Shown here: positions 32,136 through 42,065 of the stretch, piece after piece | How the letters are laid out: each line of letters begins with the position of its first letter | Numbering within the stretch: the stretch's first letter is position 1 | Assembly: GCA_910587505.1 (NCBI GenBank) | Contig: CAJULD010000005.1 | Coordinates: forward strand, 1-64,000 | DNA from: an uncultured Oscillospiraceae bacterium | Lineage (GTDB): Bacteria > Bacillota > Clostridia > Oscillospirales > Oscillospiraceae | Length of the DNA: 64,000 nucleotides | Reading direction: 5' to 3' | Position numbers and translations under genes: made by a program | The notes under the pieces: model-generated | Databases searched by the model: none | What the model was told of the DNA's origin: nothing | What the model saw: the letters and a program-made list of their open reading frames with translations, nothing else

Positions 32136-35100
32136 AATTAGACAACATCGTTAAGGTATATAAAACCGGCGGGGAGGACGTTACCGCCCTGCGGGGAATC
32201 AGCCTCAGCTTCCGGGAAAATGAATTTGTGGCCATTCTGGGCCACTCCGGCTGCGGCAAGACCACGCTGCTGAACATCGTGGGCGGCCTGGACCAGTATA
32301 CCAGCGGCGACCTCGTCATCAACGGCCGCTCCACGAAGGAATTCAGGGACGGGGACTGGGACGCCTACCGCAATCACTCCATCGGCTTCGTCTTCCAGAG
32401 CTACAACCTCATCCCCCATCAGAGCGTTCTGGCCAACGTGGAGCTGGCCCTGACCCTCTCCGGCGTGGGGAAGGGGGAGCGCCGCCGCCGGGCGGCGGAG
32501 GCCCTGAAAAAGGTGGGACTGGCAGACCAGATGAAAAAGCGGCCCAACCAGCTCTCCGGGGGCCAGATGCAGCGGGTGGCCATTGCCCGTGCGCTGGTAA
32601 ACGACCCGGACATCCTGCTGGCCGACGAACCCACCGGAGCCCTGGACAGCGAGACCAGTGTGCAGGTCATGGACCTGCTGGCGGAGATCGCCCGGGAGAA
32701 GCTGGTCATCATGGTTACCCACAATCCGGAGCTGGCGGAGAAATACGCGAGCCGCACCATCCGCCTGCTGGACGGCCGGGTGGTGGACGACTCCGCCCCC
32801 TTTGACGGCGGGCAGGAGAAGCCCGTGCGGGTGGAGGTGGGAAAGAAAAAGCCCTCCATGAGCTTCTTTACCGCCTTCTCCCTGTCGCTGAACAACCTCA
32901 TGACCAAAAAGGGGAGGACCATCCTGACCAGCTTCGCCGGGTCCATCGGCATCATCGGCATCGCCCTGATCCTGTCCCTGTCCTCCGGCATCAACAGCTA
33001 TATCAATCAGGTTCAGGAGGAGACCCTGTCCAGCTATCCCGTCACCATCCAGGCGGAGAGCACCGATATGTCGGATCTCATGACCTCCCTCATGGGGGCC
33101 CGGCAGAAGAGTGAAGACAGCCACGACAGGGACCGGGTCTATGCCTCCACGGTCATGTATGACATGATTTATTCCATGGTCAACGCCGAGACCCGGACCA
33201 ACAACCTGCGGGAGTTCAAGAAGTACCTGGATCAGGGCGGGGGCGGCATTACCGACATCGCCACCGTTCAGTACAGCTATGATTTCGGCTTCGACATCTA
33301 CACCGGGGATGAGGACGGGGGCATCGTCAAGAGCGACGCGATGGAGATGATGCAGGCGGGTATGAGCGCCATGTACGGCGGCGGGGACTACTCCGCCATG
33401 ACCTCCACCATGACCTCCATGCCCATGGGCGAGATGATGACGGCGCGGATGGACGTATGGGAGGAGCTGCTGCCCGGCATGAACGGCGAGCCGGTGGGGA
33501 CACAGGTCATGAGCCAGTATGATCTCCTCTACGGGAAGTGGCCGGAAAACTACGACGAGGTGATCCTCTTCGTGGACCGGAACAACGAGATTTCCGATCT
33601 GATGCTCTACGCTCTGGGCCTGCTCACGGAGGAGCACATGATTGAGAGCATGGAGGCTGCCAGGAACGGCAGTGAACTGGAGAAGGAGCAGCGCAGCTGG
33701 AGCTGTGAGGAGCTGTGCGAAATGGACTTCAAGCTGCTGCTGCCCGCGGAAAAGTACCAGTATGACCCCTCCAGCGAAACCTGGGTGGATATGTCCGCCA
33801 CGGAGACGGGGATGGACTTCCTCTACAACAGCGAGGACGTGGGGACACGCCTGAAAGTGGTGGGCGTGGCCCGGCCCGGCGAGGACTCCAACGCCGGGAT
33901 GGTCACGGGAGCCATTGGCTACACCAGCAGGCTGACCGCCTACGCCATTGAAACCACGGCGGAGATGGACATCGTGAAGGAGCAGATGGAGGATCGGGAA
34001 ACCGACGTGATTTCCGGTCTGCCCTTCCCCCGTGAGGACGATGTAGAGCCTTCCGACGACCAGAAGCGGCTTGCCGTCAAAGACCATTTGCTGTCCCTTC
34101 CGGATGTGGAGAAGGCCGCCGCCTATATGGACGTCATGAGCCAGCCCTCCGACGAATACGTGGAAACCGTGGTGGACCAGCAGATGGAGGGCATGACGCG
34201 GGAATCCATCGAGGAGGCCATTATCGCACAGTACGCAGGGGAGATGGGCGTGGACGGGGAAACCGTCTCCGGCTACATCGCGGACATGGACGACGAGACC
34301 CTCTTTGCCCGGATCGAGGAGGCCATCGGACAGCAGGTCCGGGAGCAGTACGCCCAGGGGGTTCAGGCACAGCTGGGGGCCATGAGCCAGGACCAGCTGG
34401 CCCTGACGATGCAGGCGGCGCTGGAGGATCCGTCCCCCCTGTCCGTCCACGCCGAACCGTTTGAATCCTGGCAGTACGTCTATCTCTACGACCACTACAT
34501 GCCCCCCACGAAATCCGACTCCACCTATGAGGACAATATGGATCTTCTGGGCTACGTGGACCTGGAGAGCCCCTCCGCCATCAATATCTACGCCGCCACC
34601 TTCGCCGGGAAGGACCGGATCGCGGACCGGATCGCGGACTACAACGCTTCCGTTGCCAGCAGCGAGGACGAGATCAGCTACACCGACTACGTGGCCCTGC
34701 TGATGAGCTCCATCACCAGTATCATCAGCGGCATCAGCTATCTGCTCATCGCCTTTGTGTCCATCTCCCTGGTGGTTTCCTCCATCATGATCGGCATCAT
34801 TACCTATATCTCCGTGCTGGAGCGGACCAAGGAGATCGGCATCCTCCGGGCCGTGGGCGCCAGCAAGCGGGACGTGAGCCGGGTGTTCAACGCCGAGACT
34901 CTCATTGTGGGTCTGGGCGCGGGAATCATCGGCATCGGCGTGACGCTGCTGCTCATCATTCCCATCAACGCCATACTGCTCCACTTCACCGGTATTGCCG
35001 GATTGAAGGCCGCGCTGCCCGTTCAGGGCGCGGCGGCTCTGGTAATCATCAGCGCCCTGCTGACCATCATCGCGGGTCTGATCCCCTCCCGGGTGGCCGC

Positions 35101-35137
35101 CGGAAAGGACCCGGTGGTGGCCCTGCGGACGGAGTAG
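32129..35137 (+). CDS. ABC transporter ATPase fused to FtsX-type permease with large outer domain
   Basis: A 1002-residue protein. Residues 1-225 form a MacB/LolD-type ATPase: GHSGCGKTTLLN, FVFQSYNLIPH, LSGGQMQRVAIARAL, ILLADEPTGALD, VTHNPEL. One membrane helix follows near residue 280 (SFAGSIGIIGIALILSL). About 550 residues are extracytoplasmic and rich in Met, Glu and Asp. The C-terminus has three helices with the FtsX motif VLERTKEIGILRAVGASKRDV. This is mechanotransmission-type architecture like MacB or BceB, but in one chain with the ATPase first. Substrate unknown; TetR control suggests a drug, bile compound or peptide. Confidence 0.9.
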   Translation: MLKLDNIVKVYKTGGEDVTALRGISLSFRENEFVAILGHSGCGKTTLLNIVGGLDQYTSGDLVINGRSTKEFRDGDWDAYRNHSIGFVFQSYNLIPHQSVLANVELALTLSGVGKGERRRRAAEALKKVGLADQMKKRPNQLSGGQMQRVAIARALVNDPDILLADEPTGALDSETSVQVMDLLAEIAREKLVIMVTHNPELAEKYASRTIRLLDGRVVDDSAPFDGGQEKPVRVEVGKKKPSMSFFTAFSLSLNNLMTKKGRTILTSFAGSIGIIGIALILSLSSGINSYINQVQEETLSSYPVTIQAESTDMSDLMTSLMGARQKSEDSHDRDRVYASTVMYDMIYSMVNAETRTNNLREFKKYLDQGGGGITDIATVQYSYDFGFDIYTGDEDGGIVKSDAMEMMQAGMSAMYGGGDYSAMTSTMTSMPMGEMMTARMDVWEELLPGMNGEPVGTQVMSQYDLLYGKWPENYDEVILFVDRNNEISDLMLYALGLLTEEHMIESMEAARNGSELEKEQRSWSCEELCEMDFKLLLPAEKYQYDPSSETWVDMSATETGMDFLYNSEDVGTRLKVVGVARPGEDSNAGMVTGAIGYTSRLTAYAIETTAEMDIVKEQMEDRETDVISGLPFPREDDVEPSDDQKRLAVKDHLLSLPDVEKAAAYMDVMSQPSDEYVETVVDQQMEGMTRESIEEAIIAQYAGEMGVDGETVSGYIADMDDETLFARIEEAIGQQVREQYAQGVQAQLGAMSQDQLALTMQAALEDPSPLSVHAEPFESWQYVYLYDHYMPPTKSDSTYEDNMDLLGYVDLESPSAINIYAATFAGKDRIADRIADYNASVASSEDEISYTDYVALLMSSITSIISGISYLLIAFVSISLVVSSIMIGIITYISVLERTKEIGILRAVGASKRDVSRVFNAETLIVGLGAGIIGIGVTLLLIIPINAILLHFTGIAGLKAALPVQGAAALVIISALLTIIAGLIPSRVAAGKDPVVALRTE

Positions 35138-35155
35138 TCCGAAATTCCCAGGACA

Positions 35156-35194
35156 CAGTCCCCCGGCAGTTATGGCTGCCGGGGGACTGTTTTT
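35156..35194 (+). terminator. Terminator after the ABC/FtsX gene
   Basis: Perfect 14-bp arms CAGTCCCCCGGCAG (35156-35169) and 35176-35189 with a 6-nt loop, followed by TTTTT. Confidence 0.92.
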
Positions 35195-35249
35195 AACATT
35201 TATACGGTACTTCTCTTTGTCAACTGCAAAAAATTGTCAGGATTGCGGG

Positions 35250-35278
35250 TTGAAATGGGAATAATCCTGGTATACAAT
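35250..35278 (+). promoter_or_regulatory. Promoter of typA
   Basis: TTGAAA (35250-35255), 17 bp, TACAAT (35273-35278), about 50 bp before the TTG start. Confidence 0.6.
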
Positions 35279-35330
35279 AAGCAAGCTGAAAAAGTACCGC
35301 ATATTTTGATAACAGAAAGAGGTTTTTCCT

Positions 35331-37160
35331 TTGAAGAACGAAAAACTGCGCAATGTCGCCATTATCGCTCACGTAGACCACGGCAAGACCACGCTGGTGG
35401 ACGAGATGCTCAAGCAGGGCGGCGTCTACCGGGAGAACCAGGAGGTGGTGGACCGGGTCATGGACTCTGGCGACCTGGAACGGGAGCGGGGCATCACCAT
35501 CCTGGCCAAGAACACCGCCATCCAGTACGGCGATACCAAAATCAATATTGTGGACACCCCCGGCCACGCCGACTTCGGCGGCGAGGTGGAACGCATCCTG
35601 AAAATGGTCAACGGCGTCATATTGCTGGTGGACGCCGCCGAGGGCCCCATGCCCCAGACCCGTTTCGTGCTGAGCAAGGCTCTGGAGCTGGGCCACCGGG
35701 TGATTGTGGTGGTCAACAAGATCGACCGGCCCGACCAGCGGATCTATGAGGTCATCAACGAGTGCGGCGACCTGCTCATCGATCTGGACGCCACCGACGA
35801 GCAGCTGGACAGCCCCATGCTCTTCTGCTCCGCCCGGCGGGGCATCTGCTCCTATCACCCCGAGGATCTGGGCACGGATCTCAAGCCTCTCTTCGAGACC
35901 ATCCTCAACTATATTCCCGCCCCGGAGGCGGAAGTAGGGGCCCCCTTCCAGATGCTGGTCAGCTCCATCGACTACAACGAGTTCGTGGGCCGCATTGCCA
36001 TTGGCCGCATCGAGCGGGGGAGCGTCAGGCAGAACCAGGAGATCGCGGTGTGCAACTACCACGATGCCGACGCCGCTCCCAGGAAGGCCAGGGCCGTCAG
36101 CATCTATGAGTTCGACGGCCTGGGCCGGAAGGCCGTCGCCGAATCCTCCGCCGGCAACATCATCGCCATGAGCGGCATCGGCGACATCACCATCGGCGAC
36201 ACCGTCTGCGCCGCGGCCGATCCCGAGCCCCTGCCCTTCGTGAAGATTTCCGCCCCCACCATGGAGATGACCTTCTCCATCAACGACTCCCCCTTCTGCG
36301 GCAGAGAGGGCAAGTTCGTCACCTCCCGCCAGATCAGGGACCGGCTGTTCCGGGAGACCCTGAAGGACGTGTCCCTCCGGGTCACGGAGATCGAGGGGGC
36401 CATGGACGCCTTCAACGTGGCCGGCCGGGGGGAGATGCACCTGTCCATCCTCATCGAGACCATGCGCCGGGAGGGCTACGAGTTCCAGGTGTCCCCGCCC
36501 CGTGTGCTCTACCAGGAGATCGACGGCGCGCGCTGTGAGCCCATCGAGCGGCTGGTGGCCGACGTGCCCGCCGACAGCGTGGGCGCGGTCATTGAGAAGA
36601 TGGGCTCCCGGAAGGGCGATCTGGTGGAGATGACCCCCGTGGGCGAGCGGATGAAGCTGGAGTTCCTGGTGCCCGCCCGTGGCCTCTTCGGCTACCGCAA
36701 CGAGTTCTTGACCGACACACGGGGAGAGGGGATCATGGCCTCCGTGTTCGACAGCTACGCCCCCTACAAGGGCGATCTGAGCCGCCGGAACACCGGCAGC
36801 CTCATCGCCTTCGAGACCGGCGAGTCCATCACCTACGGCCTCTTTAACGCCCAGGAGCGGGGGGCCCTGTTCATCGGCGCGGGCGTGCCGGTCTACGCCG
36901 GCATGGTGGTGGGCGTCAGCCCCAAGCAGGAGGACATCACCGTCAACGTCTGCAAGAAAAAGCAGCTGACCAACATGCGGGCCAGCGGCAGCGACGAAGC
37001 GCTGCGTCTGGTGCCCCACCGGGTGCTGAGCCTGGAGCAGTGCCTGGAGTTCCTGGCGGACGACGAGCTGCTGGAGGTCACACCCAGGAGTCTGCGGATC
37101 CGCAAGCGGATTCTGGACCATGAAAAGCGCATGAAGGCCCTGAAGGGCGGCAAAAAATAA
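35331..37160 (+). CDS. typA: Ribosome-associated GTPase TypA/BipA
   Basis: A 609-residue translational GTPase with TTG start and an AAAGAGG site. Seen: P-loop AHVDHGKTTLVD, switch RERGITILAKN, DTPGHADFGGEV, NKIDRP and the SARRG (G5) region, then EF-G-like domains with GRGEMHLSILIE and the TypA-specific C-terminal domain (RGLFGYRNEFLTDTRGEG, SITYGLFNAQERG, VCKKKQLTNMRASGSDEALRL). It acts in ribosome assembly and stress or cold adaptation. Monocistronic, with own promoter and terminator. Confidence 0.97.
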   Translation: MKNEKLRNVAIIAHVDHGKTTLVDEMLKQGGVYRENQEVVDRVMDSGDLERERGITILAKNTAIQYGDTKINIVDTPGHADFGGEVERILKMVNGVILLVDAAEGPMPQTRFVLSKALELGHRVIVVVNKIDRPDQRIYEVINECGDLLIDLDATDEQLDSPMLFCSARRGICSYHPEDLGTDLKPLFETILNYIPAPEAEVGAPFQMLVSSIDYNEFVGRIAIGRIERGSVRQNQEIAVCNYHDADAAPRKARAVSIYEFDGLGRKAVAESSAGNIIAMSGIGDITIGDTVCAAADPEPLPFVKISAPTMEMTFSINDSPFCGREGKFVTSRQIRDRLFRETLKDVSLRVTEIEGAMDAFNVAGRGEMHLSILIETMRREGYEFQVSPPRVLYQEIDGARCEPIERLVADVPADSVGAVIEKMGSRKGDLVEMTPVGERMKLEFLVPARGLFGYRNEFLTDTRGEGIMASVFDSYAPYKGDLSRRNTGSLIAFETGESITYGLFNAQERGALFIGAGVPVYAGMVVGVSPKQEDITVNVCKKKQLTNMRASGSDEALRLVPHRVLSLEQCLEFLADDELLEVTPRSLRIRKRILDHEKRMKALKGGKK

Positions 37161-37177
37161 CAAAGCAGTAACAAAAG

Positions 37178-37220
37178 CAGGGCAGGTGATATAATTTTGT
37201 ATATCACCTGTCCTGTTTTT
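37178..37220 (+). terminator. Terminator of typA
   Basis: 16-bp arms (37178-37193, 37200-37215) with one G-T pair and a 6-nt loop, followed by TTTTTG. Confidence 0.9.
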
Positions 37221-37650
37221 GTTGAGTTTGTCCATCTGGACGATTACAGATAGTATTTTTGCTGCGCGGCCTGCATGAATATTCTGTTTCTCTCTGTTTT
37301 CCGTCGCAATTCCACAAAAACGCCCGGTGCGGCTGAAAATATCTCTCCGTAAAATCTGCGCTTTCCACCGGAATTTCGGCCGGAACCGGCGGTTTTCCCG
37401 TGATTTTTTACGGGGCGCTTTGGCGGGGTGAGTTTACATAATTGGCGGGATAATTTCAAGTACAACGAGTTATAAACATTTTCCACAGAGTTTTCCACAA
37501 CCATATTTTCCCGCCCCGCAAGCGGTGGGACCGGTTTTCAACAGGCGGTGGAAAACCCGGAAACCGCAGTTTGTCCCTCCGGAAACTGCGGGATTTGTTA
37601 ACATAACGACGTGTTCTGAATTCCCGCGGCATTTCCCGGCCTTTCCCGCC
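37221..37650. other. 430-bp gap with DnaA-box-like sequences
   Basis: No convincing gene. TTTTCCACA occurs twice 12 bp apart (37479-37487, 37491-37499), directly preceded by TTATAAACA (37470-37478). AATTCCACA lies at 37308-37316, and TTTTCCACC on the other strand at 37547-37555. The stretch 37441-37500 is AT-rich within GC-rich surroundings. This resembles a small DnaA-box cluster, but no dnaA or dnaN is next to it. Confidence 0.35.
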
Positions 37651-38349
37651 TCACACGGTTTCCCCGCCCGCCTGCCGGACGGCCTCCAGCGCCAGCTCCA
37701 GAGTGGGGTCGGTGAGGGGAAACCGGAGGCGGTACAGTTCGGCGGCCAGAGGCAGCTCCGTGCAGCCCAGAATCAGCGTTTCCGCCCCCCGGCGGAGCAG
37801 GTCCTCCATGGCCGCCCGCGCATCGGAGGCGTCATAGTCCCTGCGTCCCGCCTTTACCCCCTGATAGATCATGTCCATGACGGCCCGCTGTCCTGCCGGG
37901 TCCGGGGTCAGCAGACGGATGCCCGTGCCCGCAAAGCACCGCTGATAGATGCCGGTCTGCACCGTTCCATCGGTGGCGAGGAGTCCCGCCGTTTCCACGC
38001 CCCGCCGCTCCAGCGCGCGGGCCGTCAGGCGGATCATGTGCAGCACCGGCACGGAGACGGCGGCCTGCACCGCGTCATAAAAGCAGTGAGCGGTGTTGCA
38101 GGGCATCAGCAGCAGCTCCGCCCCCTGCCGCGCCAGCCCCCGGGCGCTGGCGGCCAGCTCCGGCGCCGGGTCCGCGCCGCCGCTGAGGATGGCCGCCGTG
38201 CGGTCCGGAATGCTGGTGTTGCTGTCGATGAATACCCTCAGATGGTCCTGGTCACAGGACGCCGCGGTGTGCAGGATGATCTTTTCAAACAGGTCGGCAG
38301 TGGCCAGAGGCCCCATGCCGCCGATAATACCAATCGCTTTCTTTTTCAT
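37651..38349 (-). CDS. Aspartate/glutamate racemase family protein
   Basis: A 232-residue protein. The N-terminal IGIIGGMGPLATADLF and catalytic Cys in LLMPCNTAHCFYD (about residue 82) pair with the second Cys in LILGCTELPLAA (about residue 191), the two-cysteine arrangement of cofactor-independent Asp/Glu racemases. The start at MKKKAIGII (38349) is preceded by GGAGG. It is the only minus-strand gene between typA and the dehydrogenase. Substrate (Asp, Glu or another amino acid) cannot be told from the sequence. Confidence 0.9.
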   Translation of the reverse strand: MKKKAIGIIGGMGPLATADLFEKIILHTAASCDQDHLRVFIDSNTSIPDRTAAILSGGADPAPELAASARGLARQGAELLLMPCNTAHCFYDAVQAAVSVPVLHMIRLTARALERRGVETAGLLATDGTVQTGIYQRCFAGTGIRLLTPDPAGQRAVMDMIYQGVKAGRRDYDASDARAAMEDLLRRGAETLILGCTELPLAAELYRLRFPLTDPTLELALEAVRQAGGETV

Positions 38350-38594
38350 AAACGCGCCCTCCATGGCCGCAGTGTACCACAGCGGGGCGGGGAATGCAAG
38401 ACGCCACGGCTACCGCAAAGCATGACAATATTACTTCCGGCTCTTCAGCCTGGAGGTAATATGCGAAGACATTACGGCAAAAGGCAGCTTTTGGGATAGC
38501 CAAAACCGGGGGAAACTGGTATAATAAATGTATCCCCGCAGGGGGGAATGGGGTGTACAGGGTGAGGAACGGAAACGACGAAAGGGGTAATACA

Positions 38595-39704
38595 ATGGAA
38601 ACCAGACCGTATGTATCATGGGATCTGATGAACGCATTTCTGATCGACGCATTCAGAGGCTATGGAGTGCCGGAGGAGGATGCGAAAATCTGCGCGGACG
38701 TGCTCCTGGAGTCGGACCGGCGCGGCATTGAGAGTCATGGCTGCAACCGCTTTAAACCGATCTACATTGACCGGATCGAAAACGGGACGCTGCTCCCTGT
38801 GACCAAAATAGACATCGTGAAGGATACGCCCACTACGGTGGTGATGGACGCCAACAACGGCATGGGCATGGTGGCCAGCTACAGAATGATGGAGCTGCTG
38901 ATTGAGAAGGCCGGCAGGTACGGCATGGCCGGCGGCGCGATTTACAACTCCACCCACTACGGCATCGCGGGATATTGGACGGCAATGGCGGAAAAGGCCG
39001 GGATGATCGGGATTTCCGGTACCAACGCCCGGCCCTCCGTGGCCCCGACCTGGGGAGTGGAGCCGATGATGGGAACCAACCCGCTGACCTTCACCATGCC
39101 AACAGACGAGGCGTTCCCCTTCAACTTCGACTGCGCCACCTCCATCGTGCAGAACGGAAAGATCGAGTATTACCAGCGCACAGGCGCGCCCACGCCGGAG
39201 GGACTTGTGGTGACCGGGGATGGCGGGACCATGACGGATTCCGGACAGATTCTTCAGGATATGCGGGAGGGAAAATGCGCGCTGCTCTCCATTGGGGGCA
39301 TGGGGGAGGATACCGGCGGCTTCAAGGGCTACGGGTTCACCACCATCGTGGAGATCCTCTCCGCCGCGCTGGCCGGAGGCCCCTTCATGAAGGAGCTCAG
39401 CGGCAGGAACCCGGACGGCAGCAACAGATTCTACCGGCTGGGACACTTCTTCTTTGTCGTGAATCCGGAGTTCTTCATGGGCCTGGACACCTTCCGGAAG
39501 ACCGCCGGGGACATTTGCCGGGGGTTGCGGGCCTCGAAGAAGGCCCCCGGCGCGGAGCGCATCTACACCGCCGGAGAAAAGGAGTGGCTGGCCTGGCAGG
39601 AGCGGAAGGACAGGGGCGTGCCGGTGGGGGAATCTGTCCAGAAAGAAATCCTTGCCGTCCGGGATCAGCTGGGGCTGCCCTACCGTTTCCCATTTGAAGA
39701 CTGA
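38595..39704 (+). CDS. Malate/L-lactate dehydrogenase family oxidoreductase
   Basis: A 369-residue protein of the Ldh2 family (malate, L-sulfolactate, ureidoglycolate or related 2-hydroxyacid dehydrogenases; NAD(P)-dependent, not Rossmann-type LDH). Signature parts: VLLESDRRGIESHGCNRF, YNSTHYGIAGYW with the catalytic His, GTNPLTFTMPTDEAFPFNFDCATS, GGFKGYGFTTIVEILSAALAGG. The start ATG 38595 has AAAGGGG before it. It is followed 33 bp later by the GH36 gene, possibly in one transcript, behind a TATAAT at 38520-38525. Confidence 0.9.
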   Translation: METRPYVSWDLMNAFLIDAFRGYGVPEEDAKICADVLLESDRRGIESHGCNRFKPIYIDRIENGTLLPVTKIDIVKDTPTTVVMDANNGMGMVASYRMMELLIEKAGRYGMAGGAIYNSTHYGIAGYWTAMAEKAGMIGISGTNARPSVAPTWGVEPMMGTNPLTFTMPTDEAFPFNFDCATSIVQNGKIEYYQRTGAPTPEGLVVTGDGGTMTDSGQILQDMREGKCALLSIGGMGEDTGGFKGYGFTTIVEILSAALAGGPFMKELSGRNPDGSNRFYRLGHFFFVVNPEFFMGLDTFRKTAGDICRGLRASKKAPGAERIYTAGEKEWLAWQERKDRGVPVGESVQKEILAVRDQLGLPYRFPFED

Positions 39705-39737
39705 ATTCTGAAAGAAAAAGAAGGGGGCGCATCTTCC

Positions 39738-42062
39738 GTGATTCATACAGATCGTTCTTTTTTCATGCTGGAGACCCGGCGGACTTCCTACTGCTTCCGG
39801 GTGACGGAGCAGGGCTTTTTGCAGCACCTGTACTACGGCCGCCGTCTGGACCTGTCCGGCGGCTGGGAGGCGCTGGTCCCGCAGGTCCGGCACATGCCGG
39901 GAAACGCCGCGGGATGGAACGGAGTCAGTCTGGAGGACATGGCCCTGGAGACCTCCGCCCCCGGACTGGGAGATCTGCGGGAGAGCATGGTCATGGTCCG
40001 GACCGCCGGAGGGGATACGCTGACGGATTTCCGCTTTGAAAGCGCGGAGATTCTGCCGGAGAAGCCGGAGCTGGAAGGCCTGCCGTCGTCCTGTGACGGG
40101 ACAGGAAGTTGCCGGACGCTGCGGGTCTGCCTGCTGGAGCAGAGCGGCGGGCTGCGGCTGGAGCTTCTCTACACCGCCTTTGACAGCTGCGACGTGATCG
40201 CCCGGTCCGCCCGGCTGGTAAACCTGGGGGAGGAGCCGGTCGAGGTGCTGCGGCTGCTGAGCAATCAGGTGGATTTCCCGGAGCAGGACTACATTTTCAC
40301 GGCCTTTACCGGCGCATGGGGCCGGGAGTTCGAGCGGACGGAGACACCCTGCGGTCCGGGGACCGTCGCAGGCGGCAGCCGGACGGGATGCTCCTCCAGC
40401 CGGGCCAATCCCTTTGTCATGCTCCGGCGGCGGACGGCGGATGAGGACCAGGGGGAATGCTTCGGCTTCCACCTGCTCTACAGCGGCGACCATCTTGCGT
40501 GCGCCTCCGGCAACCCTTACGGTAAGCTGCGATTCCTCCACGGTATCCAGCCGGAGGGCTTTTCCTGGCGTCTGGAGCCGGGAGAGAGCTTTACCGCCCC
40601 GGAGGCGGCCATGACCTGCAGCTGGGGCCTGGCGGCCATGAGCGGACATCTCCACGCCTTCATCCGGGAGCACGTGGTCCGGGGCTGGTGGAAGTGCCGG
40701 CCCCGGCCGGTGCTGGTGAACAGCTGGGAAAGCTTTTACTTCCGGTTCACTCAGAAGGACCTGCTCCGCCTGGCCCGGCAGGGCCGGGAGCTGGGGGCGG
40801 AGCTGTTCGTGCTGGACGACGGCTGGTTTGGGAAGCGGGATCGGGACGACCGCTCCCTGGGGGACTGGGATATCGTATACAAACGGAAGCTGCCCGGCGG
40901 ACTCCGGGGCCTGTCGGAGAAGGTGCGGGAGCTGGGCATGGGATTCGGCCTGTGGGTGGAGCCGGAGATGGTCAGTGAAGACAGCTCCCTTTACAGGGCC
41001 CACCCGGACTGGGTCCTGGGCAGGATGGAGCAGGCTGTGGGCCGGAACCAGTACATTCTGGATCTGACCCGGCGGGCGGTGCAGGATCATCTTATCGGCG
41101 TACTGACGAAGGTCTTTGAGGAGGCGGAGCCGGTCTATGTCAAGTGGGACATGAACCGGATCATGACGGATACCCATACCGCCTCTCTGCCCCCCGAACG
41201 GCAGGGGGAGGTTCGTCACCGGTACATTTTGGGGCTTTACCGGGTGCTGCGGACGCTGACGGAGCGGTTCCCCCGGATCCTGTTCGAGGGCTGCGCCAGC
41301 GGGGGAAACCGGACCGATCCGGGGATGCTGTGCTATATGCCCCAGGTGTGGCTGTCGGACAACACCGACGCGCTGTGCCGCTGCCGGATTCAGTACGGAG
41401 CCAGCTTTGGCTATCCCCAGTCCGTCATGGGCGCCCATGTCAGCGCCAGCCCCAACCACCAGACGCTGCGCCAGGCCCCTCTGGACAGCAGGTTTCACAC
41501 GGCCGCCTTCGGCCTGCTGGGGTACGAGCTGGATCTGGGCAGCCTGCCGGACCGGGAGAAAATCCGCGTGGCGGGGCAGATTGCCTTTTACAAAAAGTAC
41601 CGGGAGACGCTGCAATTCGGGAAGCTCTACCGCCTCCGGGGCGGGGAAGAGGGACTGTGGCAGCTGATGGCGGTAGCGGAAGACGGGGGAACGGCCCTGA
41701 CCTTCCTGCTCCAGCAGGAGAACCGGGCCAACGCCCCGGCGCTGCGGCTGCCGGCACGGGGACTGGAGGCCCGGCGGGTGTACCGGATCTCCGTCCGTCC
41801 GGCGGTGACGGCGCTGGGAGAATTCGGGTCCCTGGTGAACATGGTCTCCCCGGTGCGGATTCGTCCGGGTTCCCTGGCGGAGTCGGCGGCGGACAGGGTG
41901 GTGCGGCTTCCCGGCGAGAAGGAGGAGATCACGGCCTCCGGCGACCTGCTGATGAAGCAGGGGGCGTGGCTGAAGCAGAGCTTTTCCGGTACCGGCTATG
42001 ACAGCGAAACCCGTGTAATGGGGGACTGCGGCAGCCGGATGTATATTCTGGAAGCGAAATAG
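39738..42062 (+). CDS. Alpha-galactosidase, glycoside hydrolase family 36
   Basis: A 774-residue protein with GTG start after AAGGGGG; an ATG nine codons later is an alternative. An N-terminal beta-sandwich leads to the barrel: VLDDGWFGKRDRDDRSLGDW, LWVEPEMVSEDS, and the nucleophile Asp in YVKWDMNR (about residue 471). FEGCASGGNRTDPGM follows, with the acid/base Asp in WLSDNTDA (about residue 541). GH36 removes alpha-galactose from melibiose, raffinose and similar plant sugars. There is no signal peptide, so it acts on imported oligosaccharides. No sugar transporter is adjacent. Confidence 0.95.
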   Translation: MIHTDRSFFMLETRRTSYCFRVTEQGFLQHLYYGRRLDLSGGWEALVPQVRHMPGNAAGWNGVSLEDMALETSAPGLGDLRESMVMVRTAGGDTLTDFRFESAEILPEKPELEGLPSSCDGTGSCRTLRVCLLEQSGGLRLELLYTAFDSCDVIARSARLVNLGEEPVEVLRLLSNQVDFPEQDYIFTAFTGAWGREFERTETPCGPGTVAGGSRTGCSSSRANPFVMLRRRTADEDQGECFGFHLLYSGDHLACASGNPYGKLRFLHGIQPEGFSWRLEPGESFTAPEAAMTCSWGLAAMSGHLHAFIREHVVRGWWKCRPRPVLVNSWESFYFRFTQKDLLRLARQGRELGAELFVLDDGWFGKRDRDDRSLGDWDIVYKRKLPGGLRGLSEKVRELGMGFGLWVEPEMVSEDSSLYRAHPDWVLGRMEQAVGRNQYILDLTRRAVQDHLIGVLTKVFEEAEPVYVKWDMNRIMTDTHTASLPPERQGEVRHRYILGLYRVLRTLTERFPRILFEGCASGGNRTDPGMLCYMPQVWLSDNTDALCRCRIQYGASFGYPQSVMGAHVSASPNHQTLRQAPLDSRFHTAAFGLLGYELDLGSLPDREKIRVAGQIAFYKKYRETLQFGKLYRLRGGEEGLWQLMAVAEDGGTALTFLLQQENRANAPALRLPARGLEARRVYRISVRPAVTALGEFGSLVNMVSPVRIRPGSLAESAADRVVRLPGEKEEITASGDLLMKQGAWLKQSFSGTGYDSETRVMGDCGSRMYILEAK

Positions 42063-42065
42063 GAA

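Noticed and set aside
32138..34984. 948-codon minus-strand open frame
   Set aside because: Antisense shadow of the ABC/FtsX gene; the translation is a His/Val/Gly-rich pattern without domain motifs.
35220..37235. 671-codon minus-strand open frame
   Set aside because: Antisense shadow of typA.
37244..37504. 86-codon minus-strand frame
   Set aside because: No ribosome site and no recognisable sequence. It covers the AT-rich DnaA-box-like stretch.
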